A DNA stretch of 64,000 bases. Origin: Aquabacterium sp. (GTDB lineage: Bacteria > Pseudomonadota > Gammaproteobacteria > Burkholderiales > Burkholderiaceae_C). Shown here one piece after another: positions 37,364-48,217 of the stretch (position 1 is the stretch's first letter; every line of letters starts with the position of its first letter). A program made the position numbers and the translations under genes. The notes beneath the pieces are model-generated. The model saw nothing but the letters and a program-made list of their open reading frames with translations. It had not been told where the DNA came from and ran no database searches. The stretch lies in contig NZ_JACRAH010000042.1 in NCBI RefSeq assembly GCF_016234775.1, positions 62,001 to 126,000 of the forward strand. The letters are read 5' to 3'.

Positions 37364-39250
37364 TCAGGGCTTGGTGGGGTAGTGCGCTTCCAGCATGGGG
37401 GGCAGCGGGGCATCAATCAAGCCCGCTGCCAACCGCAGGGCATCGGCCGTCTGGTCTGACAACACGCCTTGCTTGCTGTGATTGACAGCCTCTTCCACCC
37501 AGGCTTTGAGCAGCAGGGGCCGCATCATCCATGACAGTTCCTGCACGCCAGCCAGCGCGTGCATGAGTGCGTCCGCATCCGGTGACGGGCCGGGGGCCAT
37601 GTCGCCCGTCCTGCCGCAGCGCGTCATCACGCCTTTGAACCAGGCCAGCCCTGTCGGTGCCAGGCCCGTGCTCGATTCGTCCATCGGAATGAAGCGGGCC
37701 ATGTAGGTGGTCAGGGCGGTGACATGGTTCAGTTGATCCAGGCTCATGTCCAGCAACTCATGCCCTTGGCCCGTGGTCGGGCGCATGAAGGCCTGGCGGT
37801 TCTGGCGCTCGTTGACGCGATGGCGCAATGCCAGCCACCACAGGCGCTCTCGGGGGCTGACTTTGCCATCGGCTCGCAGCAGGTCTCGCGCGCTTTCAAC
37901 CAGGGTGCGTCGGTGTTCGATCGGATCGCTGGCGATGCTGGCTGTCAGGCGTTCAAATTCCGGTACGCGTCGGTTGGGGCTCAGTGCAGCAACGTCTTCA
38001 AGGATGCGTTTCGCGTCATGCACACCCTCGGCCATGTGGTGCCACAGCTTGCATTCACGTTCATTGTGGGTGTCCATCATCAAGGCAAGGGTGATGACGC
38101 GGCGTTCGGTCGGGCCTACCAAGTGCTGCAAGCGGCTCAGTGCTTCTCGGCTGTTGGCTTCCTGGCGTTGACGGATCTGTGCCGCAGTGAGCGCAGGCAC
38201 TGGCAGGCTGGGGCTGGCGGCCAGAGCGAGCCCGCCGCCGGGGGGCATCCGGGGCTCGACCACGTCCATGCGCACCAGGGGCGCAGGCATGGGCGGCAAG
38301 ACCGTGCCGCAGACCCGACGGATGCGTTCCGACAGGCGGGGGTGGCTCGACATGCAACTGGCTGGGCCAGGCTCGTTCATGAGCAGGTAGGAGACCATGC
38401 CAGCAGCCGGGTGGCGCATGTGCCCGGCCAGTACCTGTTGGTCATGCCAGAGCTTGCGCAGCACGTTGCCCAGGCCATCTCGCGAACGCGTGAATTGCAC
38501 GGCCGACGCATCCGCTAGAAATTCTCGCTGGCGAGATACGGCCGCTTGCAGCATCCGGCCTGCCATCCAGCCCAGCCAGCCCGTGATTGAAAACACGAGG
38601 CCGATCAACCATGACATCGGGCCCACATGGCCTTTGTCATCGGGTGCCATCAGGTTCTGCCCATAACCGTGAACCAGCGACAGCCCCCACACGAGCGATA
38701 ACACGCGCATGGCCAGGGGCAGGTCGTCTTCCTTGATGTGGCCGAACTCATGCGCCACCAGGCCTTGCAGTTCGGCGCGGGTGAGGCGATCGAGCGCGCC
38801 ACGTGTCACACACAGCACGAGGTCTTCAGGGCCCCAGCCGGCCACGAAGGCATTGATGGCGTCTTCCTTGTGCAGCACGTAGACGCGAGGCACGGTCTGG
38901 CCGCTGGCCAGCGCCATCTCGTCGACCACATTGAGCAGGCGGCGTTCGGTGGCGTCGTCGGGATCGCGCACTTCCTTGCCGCCTAGCCAGTGCGCCACGC
39001 GGGGGCCGCCGCCGTCACGCAGGCGTTGCGCCTCGACGACGCAGCCGCCCAGCACGAACAGCAGCACCAGCCCGGTATTGGTTTCGAAGAAGAGTGCAGG
39101 AAAGCCAACGCTGAAAGGCAGGAGCAGCTTGTAGAGCAGGGCTTGCAGGAGGTTGACGGTGATCGAGAGCGCCAGCAGCAGCAAGACAAACAGCCCGATG
39201 AGCCGGGCTGTGCGGATGTGAGCGGCACGCTGATGTTGTCGGAACTGCAT
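37364..39250 (-). CDS. M48 family metalloprotease
   Basis: 628 aa; HEFGH (GLVAHEFGHIKEDDL) with multiple TM and REFLADASAVQFTR. Confidence 0.9.
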   Translation of the reverse strand: MQFRQHQRAAHIRTARLIGLFVLLLLALSITVNLLQALLYKLLLPFSVGFPALFFETNTGLVLLFVLGGCVVEAQRLRDGGGPRVAHWLGGKEVRDPDDATERRLLNVVDEMALASGQTVPRVYVLHKEDAINAFVAGWGPEDLVLCVTRGALDRLTRAELQGLVAHEFGHIKEDDLPLAMRVLSLVWGLSLVHGYGQNLMAPDDKGHVGPMSWLIGLVFSITGWLGWMAGRMLQAAVSRQREFLADASAVQFTRSRDGLGNVLRKLWHDQQVLAGHMRHPAAGMVSYLLMNEPGPASCMSSHPRLSERIRRVCGTVLPPMPAPLVRMDVVEPRMPPGGGLALAASPSLPVPALTAAQIRQRQEANSREALSRLQHLVGPTERRVITLALMMDTHNERECKLWHHMAEGVHDAKRILEDVAALSPNRRVPEFERLTASIASDPIEHRRTLVESARDLLRADGKVSPRERLWWLALRHRVNERQNRQAFMRPTTGQGHELLDMSLDQLNHVTALTTYMARFIPMDESSTGLAPTGLAWFKGVMTRCGRTGDMAPGPSPDADALMHALAGVQELSWMMRPLLLKAWVEEAVNHSKQGVLSDQTADALRLAAGLIDAPLPPMLEAHYPTKP

Positions 39251-39268
39251 GACAAGCCAGGCGATGGA

Positions 39269-39862
39269 TCAGAAACTGACCTTGACGGGGTTGCGTTCCG
39301 CCTCGGAGCTGGTGGCCTGCAGCATGGCCGCTTCCTGAAAACTGAACAGGCTGGCGACGACATTGGTCGGGAACTGCTGGGCGGCGTTGTTGTAGTCCAG
39401 CGAGGCGTCATTGAACAGCTGGCGAGAGAAGGCGACCTTGTTCTCGGTGTGGGTCAACTCTTCGCTGAGGTCCTTGAGGCGCTGGTCGGCCTTGAGCTCC
39501 GGGTAGGACTCCATCACGGCGTTGAAGCGGCCCATGGCGCTGGACAGCACGCCTTCGGCCATGCCCAGGCTCATGATGGGGCCGGACTGATTGGGCTTCG
39601 ATTTGACCAGGTCCGTGGCAGCGATCACCTGCGCGCGTGCCGCCGTGACGCGCTCCAGCGTCTCGCGTTCGTGTTCCATGTATTTGCGTGCCACTTCGAC
39701 GAGATTGGGGATCAGGTCATGCCGACGCTTCAACTGCACGTCGATCTGGGCAAAGGCATTGCCGATTTCGTTGCGCAGCCGGATCAGGCGGTTATAGGCG
39801 CCCACTGCCCAAAAGAGCAGCAGGGCAACGACGACGAGGATGAGGATGTTGGTGGTGGTCAA
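39269..39862 (-). CDS. lemA: LemA family protein
   Basis: YNRLIRLRNEIGNAFAQIDVQLKRRHDLIPNLVEVARKYMEHERETLERVTAARAQ. Confidence 0.93.
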   Translation of the reverse strand: MTTTNILILVVVALLLFWAVGAYNRLIRLRNEIGNAFAQIDVQLKRRHDLIPNLVEVARKYMEHERETLERVTAARAQVIAATDLVKSKPNQSGPIMSLGMAEGVLSSAMGRFNAVMESYPELKADQRLKDLSEELTHTENKVAFSRQLFNDASLDYNNAAQQFPTNVVASLFSFQEAAMLQATSSEAERNPVKVSF

Positions 39863-39928
39863 GATGCGGTCCCTTGCGTGCCGGTTCGTGCCGGTCGAGT
39901 CGCGTGCACTTTACAGGCAATCGGCATG

Positions 39929-40786
39929 TCAGGCCTGTCGCGCGAACGACTCGTAACCTTCCTGACGAAGCTGGCAAGCAGGGCACGTGCCGCAACCGTA
40001 GCCCCAGGCATGGCGATGCTGGCGATCACCCAGGTAGCAGGTGTGCGTGTGCTCGATGATCAGCTCGTTGAGCGCCTGTCCACCCAGATCGTGGCTGAGC
40101 TGCCAGGTTTGAGCCTTGGTCAGCCACATCAGCGGGGTCTCGATGGTCATGGGGCTGTCCAGGCCCAGGCTGATGGCCACTTGCAAGGCCTTGAGCGTGT
40201 TGTCACGGCAGTCGGGGTAGCCGGAGTAGTCGGTTTCACACATACCGCCCACCAGCACCGATGCGCCACGGCGGTAGGCCAGTGCGGCGGCGAAGTTCAA
40301 GAACAGCAGGTTGCGGCCAGGCACAAAGGTGTTGGGCAGGCCATTGGCCTGCATCTCGATGGCGCGCGATTCGGTGAGTGCCGTGTCGGAGATCTGACCC
40401 AGCAGGCCCAGGTCCAGCATGTGGTCCTCGCCCAGGCGTGGTGCCCATTGCGGGAAGGCGCGGGCCAGTTCGGTGCGCACGTGCACGCGGCAGTCCAGCT
40501 CCACGCGATGACGCTGCCCGTAGTCGAAGCCGATGGTTTCGACGCGGCTGTAGCGCGACAGGGCCCAGGCCAGGCAGGCCGTGGAGTCCTGTCCGCCGGA
40601 AAACACGACGAGGGCGGTGCGTGGGTCAAGGGCGGAGGCAGAACAGGTCACGGTCGATTTCAGGATGTGAATGAGGCGGGCAGCGTGGCGCAGCGGTCGC
40701 ATGGGCGCCATATGACTTTTCGAGCATAGCTTATGCCCGCCAAAAGGCCACGGATACGGCCCCGGATACGCGGGGGCGGTCTGCAC
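39929..40786 (-). CDS. queC: 7-cyano-7-deazaguanine synthase
   Basis: [20 protein letters not shown]...[21 protein letters not shown]...[17 protein letters not shown]; true start probably internal. Confidence 0.93.
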   Translation of the reverse strand: MQTAPAYPGPYPWPFGGHKLCSKSHMAPMRPLRHAARLIHILKSTVTCSASALDPRTALVVFSGGQDSTACLAWALSRYSRVETIGFDYGQRHRVELDCRVHVRTELARAFPQWAPRLGEDHMLDLGLLGQISDTALTESRAIEMQANGLPNTFVPGRNLLFLNFAAALAYRRGASVLVGGMCETDYSGYPDCRDNTLKALQVAISLGLDSPMTIETPLMWLTKAQTWQLSHDLGGQALNELIIEHTHTCYLGDRQHRHAWGYGCGTCPACQLRQEGYESFARQA

Positions 40787-40876
40787 ACAGCGCAGATATG
40801 GGGGAGAATATAGGGTTTTCGTCAGGCAACCCAGGGCAACACGCCGTGGCGCACGTACCCGCAGGACTCACACAAT

Positions 40877-41653
40877 ATGGCCGCGTTTAACCAAGAGACC
40901 GTCACCCACGTCCATCACTGGAACGACACGCTGTTCAGCTTCAAGACCACCCGTGATCCGGCGCTGCGCTTTGCCAGCGGCCATTTCGTGATGATCGGTC
41001 TGGAAGTCAATGGCAAGCCCCTGATGCGCGCCTACTCGGTCGCCAGTGCCAACTACGAAGAGCATCTGGAGTTCCTGAGCATCAAAGTGCAGGACGGCCC
41101 TCTGACATCGCGCCTGCAGCATTTGAAGGTCGGCGACAAGATCCTGGTCAGCCGCAAGGCCGTGGGCACCTTGGTCGTGGACGACCTCAAGCCCGCGCCC
41201 AACCTCTACCTGTTCGGCACCGGCACGGGCCTGGCGCCGTTCATGAGCATCATCCAGGACCCCTACACCTACGAGAAGTTCGACAAGGTGGTGCTGGTGC
41301 ACGGCGTGCGTACCGTGAGCGAGCTGGCCTATCACGACTACATCACGCAGGAGCTGCCTGACCACGAACTGCTGGGCGAGTTGGTCCGCGACAAGCTGCT
41401 TTACTACCCGCTGGTCACCCGTGAGCCCTTCCGCAACCAGGGCCGCCTGACCGACCTGATCGTCAACGGCAAGATGGCCGCCGATCTGGGCATGCAGCCG
41501 CTCAACCCTCATACCGATCGCGCCATGATGTGCGGCAGCCCCTCCATGCTGACCGACCTGTGCAAGATCCTGGATGAGCGTGGTTTCAAGATCTCGCCCT
41601 CTCAAGGCGAAGCCGGCGACTACGTGATCGAACGCGCTTTCGTTGAAAAATAA
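40877..41653 (+). CDS. fpr: Ferredoxin--NADP reductase
   Basis: 258 aa; GHFVMIGLEVNGKPLMRAYSVASANYEEHLEFLSIKVQDGPLTSRLQ, LFGTGTGLAPFMSI. Confidence 0.92.
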   Translation: MAAFNQETVTHVHHWNDTLFSFKTTRDPALRFASGHFVMIGLEVNGKPLMRAYSVASANYEEHLEFLSIKVQDGPLTSRLQHLKVGDKILVSRKAVGTLVVDDLKPAPNLYLFGTGTGLAPFMSIIQDPYTYEKFDKVVLVHGVRTVSELAYHDYITQELPDHELLGELVRDKLLYYPLVTREPFRNQGRLTDLIVNGKMAADLGMQPLNPHTDRAMMCGSPSMLTDLCKILDERGFKISPSQGEAGDYVIERAFVEK

Positions 41654-41759
41654 GCGCTGACTGATCCAGTTCGAATCACGGGGTGTTCCGCATGGGGCAC
41701 CCCGTTTGTCCATGTGATGGTGCGTCTGATGTGGTGTCGCACCAAGGGAGTCTGTGCTC

Positions 41760-42584
41760 ATGAATGACCGGGTTCTGATTCGTGTGGAGGGCGCTGTGGC
41801 GCACGTCGTGCTCAACCGGGCCGACAAACACAATGGCATGGACTTCCCCATGCTCGATGCCATGCTGGCCGCGCAAAAAAAGATGCGCCGCAACCGTCAG
41901 GTGCGCGCCATCATCCTCAGTGGTGATGGACCATCGTTTTGCTCCGGGCTGGATTTCAAGACGGCGATGAGCCAGCCTGTGCGCACCTTGCTGCGCGCCA
42001 CGCAATTGCTGTGGCCCTTTGCGAATCAGTTTCAGCGCTGGAGCGTGGGCTGGCGCAAGGTCGGGGTGCCCGTGATCGCCGTCGTGCAGGGCAACTGCTT
42101 TGGCGCGGGCCTGCAACTGGCGCTGGGGGCCGACATCCGCATCTGCCGGCCAGACGCGAAGCTGTCCTTGCTGGAAGCCAAGTGGGGCCTGGTGCCTGAC
42201 ATGGGCGGCATCGCCTTGCTGCGCGAGCTGGTGCCCATCGACGTGGCCAAGGAACTGACCTTCACTGGCCGTGTGATCTCAGGCCAGGAAGCCCATGCCC
42301 TGGGTCTGGTGACGCACCTGAGTGATGACCCGATGGCCCACGCGCAGCAACTGGCCGCCGAGATCGCCACCCGTTCGCCTGACAGCGTGGCAGCTGGCAA
42401 GTTCCTGCTGCAGCAAGCCTGGCGTGCGGGCGATTACCTGGCCTTGCGCGCCGAGCGCCTGTGGCAGCGGCGGGTGATGGGCCGCGCCAATCAACGCATT
42501 GCCCTCGCACGAGAACAGGCCAGAAGCAAGGCCGGTGTGGGCAGCGAGCCTCAGTTGAAAGCTTTCAAATCTCGCCAGTTGTAA
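41760..42584 (+). CDS. Enoyl-CoA hydratase/crotonase family protein
   Basis: VAHVVLNRADKHNGMDFPMLDAM...GDGPSFCSGLDFK...GNCFGAGLQLALGADIRI. Confidence 0.88.
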   Translation: MNDRVLIRVEGAVAHVVLNRADKHNGMDFPMLDAMLAAQKKMRRNRQVRAIILSGDGPSFCSGLDFKTAMSQPVRTLLRATQLLWPFANQFQRWSVGWRKVGVPVIAVVQGNCFGAGLQLALGADIRICRPDAKLSLLEAKWGLVPDMGGIALLRELVPIDVAKELTFTGRVISGQEAHALGLVTHLSDDPMAHAQQLAAEIATRSPDSVAAGKFLLQQAWRAGDYLALRAERLWQRRVMGRANQRIALAREQARSKAGVGSEPQLKAFKSRQL

Positions 42585-42656
42585 GCGCGGTACGGACAAT
42601 GTTCGGGTTTGCTTGGATTTGATGGACACTTGCTGGCGTTGAGGAGACATAACTAC

Positions 42657-43901
42657 ATGCGCAGCAACGACAAGCAATATGGCCGGGTCAACTGGCTGGT
42701 GTCCTGGGGGACGCCGGTGGTGGCACTCGTCGCTTATCTGGCTTTCTGGCCAACGCCGGCTGATCCGGTGGCCTGGCATCCACCCAAGGATGCGGGCTAC
42801 ACGGGGGCGCATGCTCCCAACCAGAAACTGGCCGATCTGCAGCAACTGTCGCTGGCCAGTGGCCAGGAAGGCCCCGAGTTCATCGTGGCCAATGGCGGCG
42901 TGCTCTACACGGGCTTGAGCAATGGTGACGTGTTGAAGATCAACACCGATGGACAGCAGCCTGAGGTCGTGGTCAACACAGGTGGGCGCCCATTGGGCCT
43001 GGATGTGGACGGCCAGGGCCGCTTGCTGGTGGCCGATGCCATGAAGGGCTTGTTGCGCGTCTCGGGTCGTGGCGTGGATGCCAAGGTCGAAACCCTGCTG
43101 GACAAGGTGTCGCACCCTGTGGCCAATGACCGCGTGCGCTACGCCGATGCGGTCAAGGTGGGCCCCGGCGGCATCATCTGGCTGACCGATGCTTCGCGCC
43201 GCTTTGGTGCCAAGGAATCGGGCAGCACCTTCGAGGCCAGCGTGCTGGACGTGCTGGAACACAGCTGTACGGGCCGCGTCATCGCGCAGGACCCCACCAC
43301 GTTGGTGGCGCGCGTGGCGATCTCAGGCATGTGCTTCCCCAATGGCATTGAATTTTCACGTGATGGCAAAACCATGTACCTGTCGGAAACGGGCACTTAC
43401 CGTATCCTCGCGGTGGACCTGGCCAAGCTCTCTCTGGTGCGCACGGCGGCGGGCGACAACGGCGTGCCCACGCTCGATCAGGCTTTGAAGCAAGGCGCCG
43501 CCCGTGTGTTCGTGGACAACCTGCCCGGCTTCCCTGACAACCTCACGCGCAGTGCGTCCAACCGCCTGTGGGTGGGGCTGACCAAGCCGCGCAGCCCCGT
43601 GATCGATGCGGTGGCCACCTATCCTTTCATGCGTCAGCTCACGTTGCGCTTGCCGCGTTTCCTGTGGCCGGTACCCAAGGCCTATGGCCATGTGATCGCC
43701 TATGACGAGCATGGCACGGCCGTGGATGACCTGCAGGATTCGTCTGGCGCCTACCCGGAAACGACTGCGGCCACCGAGGTGGATGGCAAACTCTTCATCC
43801 AGAGCCTTCATGCGCATTCGATCGGTTGGCTGCGCTATGTGGGGCCGCAGGTGCCGCGCGCAGAAGTCGAGTCCTACCTGGAAGGTGCCTCGCCCAAGTG
43901 A
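42657..43901 (+). CDS. SMP-30/strictosidine-synthase-like beta-propeller protein
   Basis: RPLGLDVDGQGRLLVADAMKGLLRV, GIEFSRDGKTMYLSETGTYRILAVDL, GFPDNLTRSASNRLWVGL. Confidence 0.8.
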   Translation: MRSNDKQYGRVNWLVSWGTPVVALVAYLAFWPTPADPVAWHPPKDAGYTGAHAPNQKLADLQQLSLASGQEGPEFIVANGGVLYTGLSNGDVLKINTDGQQPEVVVNTGGRPLGLDVDGQGRLLVADAMKGLLRVSGRGVDAKVETLLDKVSHPVANDRVRYADAVKVGPGGIIWLTDASRRFGAKESGSTFEASVLDVLEHSCTGRVIAQDPTTLVARVAISGMCFPNGIEFSRDGKTMYLSETGTYRILAVDLAKLSLVRTAAGDNGVPTLDQALKQGAARVFVDNLPGFPDNLTRSASNRLWVGLTKPRSPVIDAVATYPFMRQLTLRLPRFLWPVPKAYGHVIAYDEHGTAVDDLQDSSGAYPETTAATEVDGKLFIQSLHAHSIGWLRYVGPQVPRAEVESYLEGASPK

Positions 43902-43924
43902 GGTGATCCGGTGCGGTGGCGTGC

Positions 43925-44701
43925 TCAGCGCAACCAGGCGTCCCAGCCGGTCTTGAGGATCAGCGCGCCCACCACGATCAGGAAGGCGCCCCGCACGAAG
44001 CCCGCGCCATGGCGCAAGGCCAACTGGGTGCCGATCGCGCTGCCCGCCACATTGGCCATCGCCATGGGCAGCGCCAGTGCCCACACCACATGCCCGTGCG
44101 GAATGAACCAGGCCAGCGCCGCCACATTGGTGGCGAAGTTCAAACGCTTGGCGCCGGCGCTGGCATGCAGGAAATCCCAGCCCAGCACGCGCACCAGCGC
44201 GAACACGAAGAAGCTGCCGGTGCCGGGGCCGAAGATGCCATCGTAAAAGCCGATGCTGGCGCCGATGCCTGTGGTCAGCAGCGTTTCCGTTTGTGGTGAC
44301 CAATGTGGCGCGTGATGGCGCCCCATGTCCTTGCGCCACAGGGTGTAGAGCCATACGGCGGTCAGTACGATGGGCAGCATCGCCCGAAAACGCGATGCCG
44401 GCACCAGCGTGGCCAGCCAGGCTCCGATCAGCCCGCCCACCATGGCCGCCACGATGGCACCCATCAACCTGGACGACGGTAGCGTGACTTGTTTGGCGTA
44501 TTGCCAGGCCGCCCAGCCGGTACCCCAGATGGAGGCTGCCTTGTTCGTGCCCAGCAGGGTGGCGGGCACGGCTTGGGGGAACAGTCCGAACAGCGAGGGC
44601 ACGATGATCAGCCCGCCGCCGCCCACGATGGCGTCGACCAGGCCGGCGCCGGCGGAGGCGATCAGCATCAGGCCGATGTTGAGCGGGGTGAGGTCCAGCA
44701 C
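43925..44701 (-). CDS. TauE/SafE family sulfite exporter-like permease
   Basis: AGLVDAIVGGGGLIIVPSL..., IGFYDGIFGPGTGSFFVFALV, LGWDFLHASAGAKRLNFATN. Confidence 0.9.
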   Translation of the reverse strand: MLDLTPLNIGLMLIASAGAGLVDAIVGGGGLIIVPSLFGLFPQAVPATLLGTNKAASIWGTGWAAWQYAKQVTLPSSRLMGAIVAAMVGGLIGAWLATLVPASRFRAMLPIVLTAVWLYTLWRKDMGRHHAPHWSPQTETLLTTGIGASIGFYDGIFGPGTGSFFVFALVRVLGWDFLHASAGAKRLNFATNVAALAWFIPHGHVVWALALPMAMANVAGSAIGTQLALRHGAGFVRGAFLIVVGALILKTGWDAWLR

Positions 44702-44724
44702 GTGCGGTCGCGTTTCATCAGGTC

Positions 44725-44752
44725 AAGAAAAAGCCCGGCGTGAAACCGGGCT
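44725..44752 (-). terminator. Rho-independent terminator of proA
   Basis: aagaaaaagcccggcgtgaaaccgggctt: AAGCCCGG/CCGGGCTT stem plus T-run on minus strand. Confidence 0.8.
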
Positions 44753-44778
44753 TGTGTCGGGTCTTGTCAGCCGGCAGC

Positions 44779-46095
44779 TCAGTTGCGCACTTCACCTTGA
44801 CCCAGCACCACGAACTTCAGCGAGGTCAGACCTTCCAGGCCTACCGGGCCGCGTGCATGGAACTTGTCCGTGCTGATGCCGATTTCGGCGCCCAGACCGT
44901 ACTCGAAACCATCGGCAAAGCGCGTGGACGCGTTGATCATCACGCTGGCCGAATCCACTTCGCGGATGAAGCGCATCGCGTTGGGGTGGTTGGTCGTGAG
45001 GATCGAGTCCGTGTGGTGCGAGCCGTATTTGTTGATGTGGGCGATGACCTCGTCCAGCGTGTCCACCACCTTCACGGCGATCACGGGCGCGAGGTATTCC
45101 TCGTACCAGTCCTGCTCGGTGGCATCGACCACCTTGGCGCCGGACACATCGGCCAGGATGGCCTTCGCGCGTGGGCAAGCGCGCATCTCGACTTCCTTGG
45201 CCGCAAACACGGCGCCGATGCGGGGCAGGAAGCTGGCGGCCTGGTTCACGTGCACCAGCAGTGATTCGGTGGCGTTGCAGGGGCTGTACTTCTGCGTTTT
45301 GGCGTTGTCCGTCACCTTCACGGCCAGATCCAGATCGACTTCGCTGTCGACATAGGTGTGGCAGTTGCCATCCAGGTGCTTGATCACGGGCACGCGCGCT
45401 TCCTTGCTGATGCGCTCGATCAGGCCCTTGCCGCCACGCGGGATGATCACGTCCACATACTGCGGCATGGTGATCAGCTGGCCCACGGCGGCGCGGTCGG
45501 TGGTTTGCACCAGTTGCACGCCGTCAGCGGGCAGGCCGGCCTGGGTGAGGGCGGCTTGCACCAGCTTCCACAAGGCCAGGTTGGAGTGGATGGCTTCGGA
45601 GCCACCGCGCAGCACGCAGGCGTTGCCGCTCTTGATGGCCAGCGAAGCGGCTTCGATCGTGACGTTGGGGCGCGATTCGTAGATCATGCCGAACACGCCG
45701 ATGGGTACACGCATCTGGCCCACGCTGATGCCGGTGGGGCGGCGGCGCATGTTGGTGATCTCGCCAACGGGGTCGGGCAGGGCGGCGACCTGTTCGCAGC
45801 TCTCGGCCATGGTTTCGATGACCTTGTCGGTCAGGCGCAGGCGATCGACCATGGGGGCGGCCAGGCCGTTTTTCTCGGCGGCGACGATGTCGGCCTCGTT
45901 GCGGGCCTTGAGTTCACCGGCATGGGCGCGGATCTGGCCGGCCAGCGCCAGCAGGGCGTTGTTCCTGGCGGCCGTCGGTGCGGCGGCCATCACGGCAGCG
46001 GCGGTACGGGCGGCCTGGCCCACGGCGTTCATGTACTGTTCGACCGACTGGTTGGCGGTCACGTCGGCGGAAGATGAAGATGTCGCGGTGTTCAT
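44779..46095 (-). CDS. proA: Gamma-glutamyl phosphate reductase
   Basis: [78 protein letters not shown]; internal start at 46095. Confidence 0.95.
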   Translation of the reverse strand: MNTATSSSSADVTANQSVEQYMNAVGQAARTAAAVMAAAPTAARNNALLALAGQIRAHAGELKARNEADIVAAEKNGLAAPMVDRLRLTDKVIETMAESCEQVAALPDPVGEITNMRRRPTGISVGQMRVPIGVFGMIYESRPNVTIEAASLAIKSGNACVLRGGSEAIHSNLALWKLVQAALTQAGLPADGVQLVQTTDRAAVGQLITMPQYVDVIIPRGGKGLIERISKEARVPVIKHLDGNCHTYVDSEVDLDLAVKVTDNAKTQKYSPCNATESLLVHVNQAASFLPRIGAVFAAKEVEMRACPRAKAILADVSGAKVVDATEQDWYEEYLAPVIAVKVVDTLDEVIAHINKYGSHHTDSILTTNHPNAMRFIREVDSASVMINASTRFADGFEYGLGAEIGISTDKFHARGPVGLEGLTSLKFVVLGQGEVRN

Positions 46096-46104
46096 AAGGC
46101 AAGA

Positions 46105-46506
46105 TTGTCTCAAACTCTGCAACTCATGCACCAGATCATTCACATTCACCCTGAAGCGCCGCCCAAACCGGCACAGGGCGCGCCCTGCAATGGCTGCGGG
46201 GTGTGCTGTCTGGCCGAGCCTTGCCCGGTGGGGGTGATCGTCAGCCGCAGGCGCCATGGCGCGTGTGCGGCGCTGGTGTGGTCTGGCGAGTCAGGGTGCT
46301 ACCGCTGTGGTTTGCTGGGGGTGGCGGTAGAGGCGGATCAGGCCTGGTGGCGCCGCTGGCCCAGGGCGCTGTGGCTGCGCTGGGCACGGCGGATGATCTC
46401 GGCAGGCAGTGGCTGTGATGCCAGCCTGGAGGTGGCGCAGGCGGCTTCAGAGGGCGAGGAGGCCAGCGAAGCGTCTGCGAGTGCCCGAGGCGGCCGCAGA
46501 CCATGA
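46105..46506 (+). CDS. Small Cys-rich (CxxCxxCC) protein
   Basis: [21 protein letters not shown] motif; divergent from proA. Confidence 0.65.
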   Translation: MSQTLQLMHQIIHIHPEAPPKPAQGAPCNGCGVCCLAEPCPVGVIVSRRRHGACAALVWSGESGCYRCGLLGVAVEADQAWWRRWPRALWLRWARRMISAGSGCDASLEVAQAASEGEEASEASASARGGRRP

Positions 46507-46614
46507 AGTTCGGCACCTGAGATTTGAAACAGCGCTGCTTCCGCCCGCGTTCTCACGATTTGGTCGGGGCGGCGTTTTCATAGCATGAAGGCATTCCCAA
46601 CGAGGAGCCGAATC

Positions 46615-46749
46615 ATGCGCAAGAAGCTGCTGCAAAACACCCTGTTCGCCGCCCTGGCTGCCCTGGCGCTGTACATGGCGCAATCGCAAGCCGTGCCTGA
46701 ATTGAGTGAGGCAGACAACCTGTCCGTGGTCTACGTCGCCCTGCGTTGA
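46615..46749 (+). CDS. Short hypothetical exported/membrane peptide (44 aa)
   Basis: MRKKLLQNTLFAALAALALYMAQSQAVPELSEADNLSVVYVALR with upstream aacgaggagccgaatc RBS; below the ORF-track cutoff. Confidence 0.5.
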   Translation: MRKKLLQNTLFAALAALALYMAQSQAVPELSEADNLSVVYVALR

Positions 46750-46773
46750 GCTGATATCTGGCTGGGGCCGCTG

Positions 46774-48075
46774 TCAGCGCCAGCCGAACATCATCGAGCG
46801 CGCGATCAGCCGCTTGACCGGGCTGAGGTTGCCGACGGCACCCAGCCCCAGGCCCCGCAAGGTGGCCAGTGCCGGCGCCGGCCAGGTGAAGCTGCGCGCC
46901 AGGAAGTCCGTGGTGGCCAGCAGGGCCCAGCGATCAGGCTGGCGTCGACGCTGAAACTGCCTCAAGGCGCGCTCCACCTTCATCTGCCTGGTGGGGGTGT
47001 CATCCTCCACAGCCCATACCGTGCGCTTGAGTGCTTCCAGCAGCTCGTGCACATCCCGCATGCCCAGATTGAAGCCTTGGCCTGCCACCGGGTGCAGGGT
47101 CTGCGCCGCATTGCCGATGCGCACGATGGCGCGCTCGTTGACCAGTTGGCGGTGCGCGTTGAGCCCCAGCGGGAAATCCTTCAAGGCTGACAACTGTTTG
47201 ATGCGGCCCACCGCGGGGTGGAAGATGGTGTTGAGCAGGGTCAGGCGCTGCTCGTCGTTGAGTGCGCGCACCGGGTCATCGCCTTGTTGTACGCACCAGA
47301 CCAGCGCCGCACGCCGACCGCTGGGGCCGCCGGGCACGACCGGGCCGGGTGGCAGAGGTAGCAAGGCCGCAGGGCCTGATGTGGTGAAGCGCTCGAACGC
47401 CGTGCCGGGCTGGCCATCGTCCTCCAGCAACACCTGGCCGACCCAGGCGGTTTGCTGGTAATCGTGGCTGACGCCATGGGGCCAGCTCAGTTTGGCCTGA
47501 TCGGCGAACACGCCACCTTCGGCCACCACGACCAGATCGAACTGCTCGGCGATGTCGGCATCCACTTCGATGCCCGTGTCCAGGTTCTTGAGGCCGCGCA
47601 CCGGCGTGCCAAAACGCATGGCGCATCGGTGCTCGTCGGCATCGACCTGGGTCAACCAAGCCTGTTGCAGCGGGGCGACCAGGGTGCCGTAGCTGACCAC
47701 GGCGCCCAGTTGCGGCACGCCTTGTTCGCGGGCCGTGATGCGCACTTCAGGTTGCTGCTCGCCCGGCCACAACACGGTGGGTTGTTGTTGCGAGACATGC
47801 ACTTGCAGGATGGGGGCGCTGCGGCCGGTGGCCTCGATGGCATCCCACACGCCCATGCGTTGCAGCTCCTGCACGGTGCCTTGAGACAAGGCCAGGGTGC
47901 GGGCGTCGCCGGAAACATCCTTGTCGGCGGGGCGGGCATCAAAAACGGTGATGTGGGCCTGTGGCAGGGCCTGGGCGGCTTGCAGGGCCAGGCTGAGGCC
48001 GGCGGGGCCTGCGCCGATGATGGCCAGACGGAGGGCGTTTGCGGGCGTCGCCTTGTTCGGAATGGACGTGTTCAT
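46774..48075 (-). CDS. UbiH/UbiF/COQ6 family FAD-dependent hydroxylase
   Basis: LRLAIIGAGPAGLSLALQAAQ..., RIGNAAQTLHPVAGQGFNLGMRDVHEL. Confidence 0.88.
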   Translation of the reverse strand: MNTSIPNKATPANALRLAIIGAGPAGLSLALQAAQALPQAHITVFDARPADKDVSGDARTLALSQGTVQELQRMGVWDAIEATGRSAPILQVHVSQQQPTVLWPGEQQPEVRITAREQGVPQLGAVVSYGTLVAPLQQAWLTQVDADEHRCAMRFGTPVRGLKNLDTGIEVDADIAEQFDLVVVAEGGVFADQAKLSWPHGVSHDYQQTAWVGQVLLEDDGQPGTAFERFTTSGPAALLPLPPGPVVPGGPSGRRAALVWCVQQGDDPVRALNDEQRLTLLNTIFHPAVGRIKQLSALKDFPLGLNAHRQLVNERAIVRIGNAAQTLHPVAGQGFNLGMRDVHELLEALKRTVWAVEDDTPTRQMKVERALRQFQRRRQPDRWALLATTDFLARSFTWPAPALATLRGLGLGAVGNLSPVKRLIARSMMFGWR

Positions 48076-48217
48076 GGGTTTATTGTCCGCCGCTTTGCAC
48101 CTTGTTTCTGAAAGGATTCAGCCCCGACTTGGGGCGGGCGCCGTCTGCTTCCTATAATCTCCCTTCAGTGCACCTTGTTTTGCCTGCGTCAGCAGGTTTC
48201 TTTAGTCTGCTTATAGC

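Noticed and set aside
38990-40729. 579-aa plus ORF
   Set aside because: Spans antisense to M48 protease, LemA and QueC, all clearly coding on the minus strand
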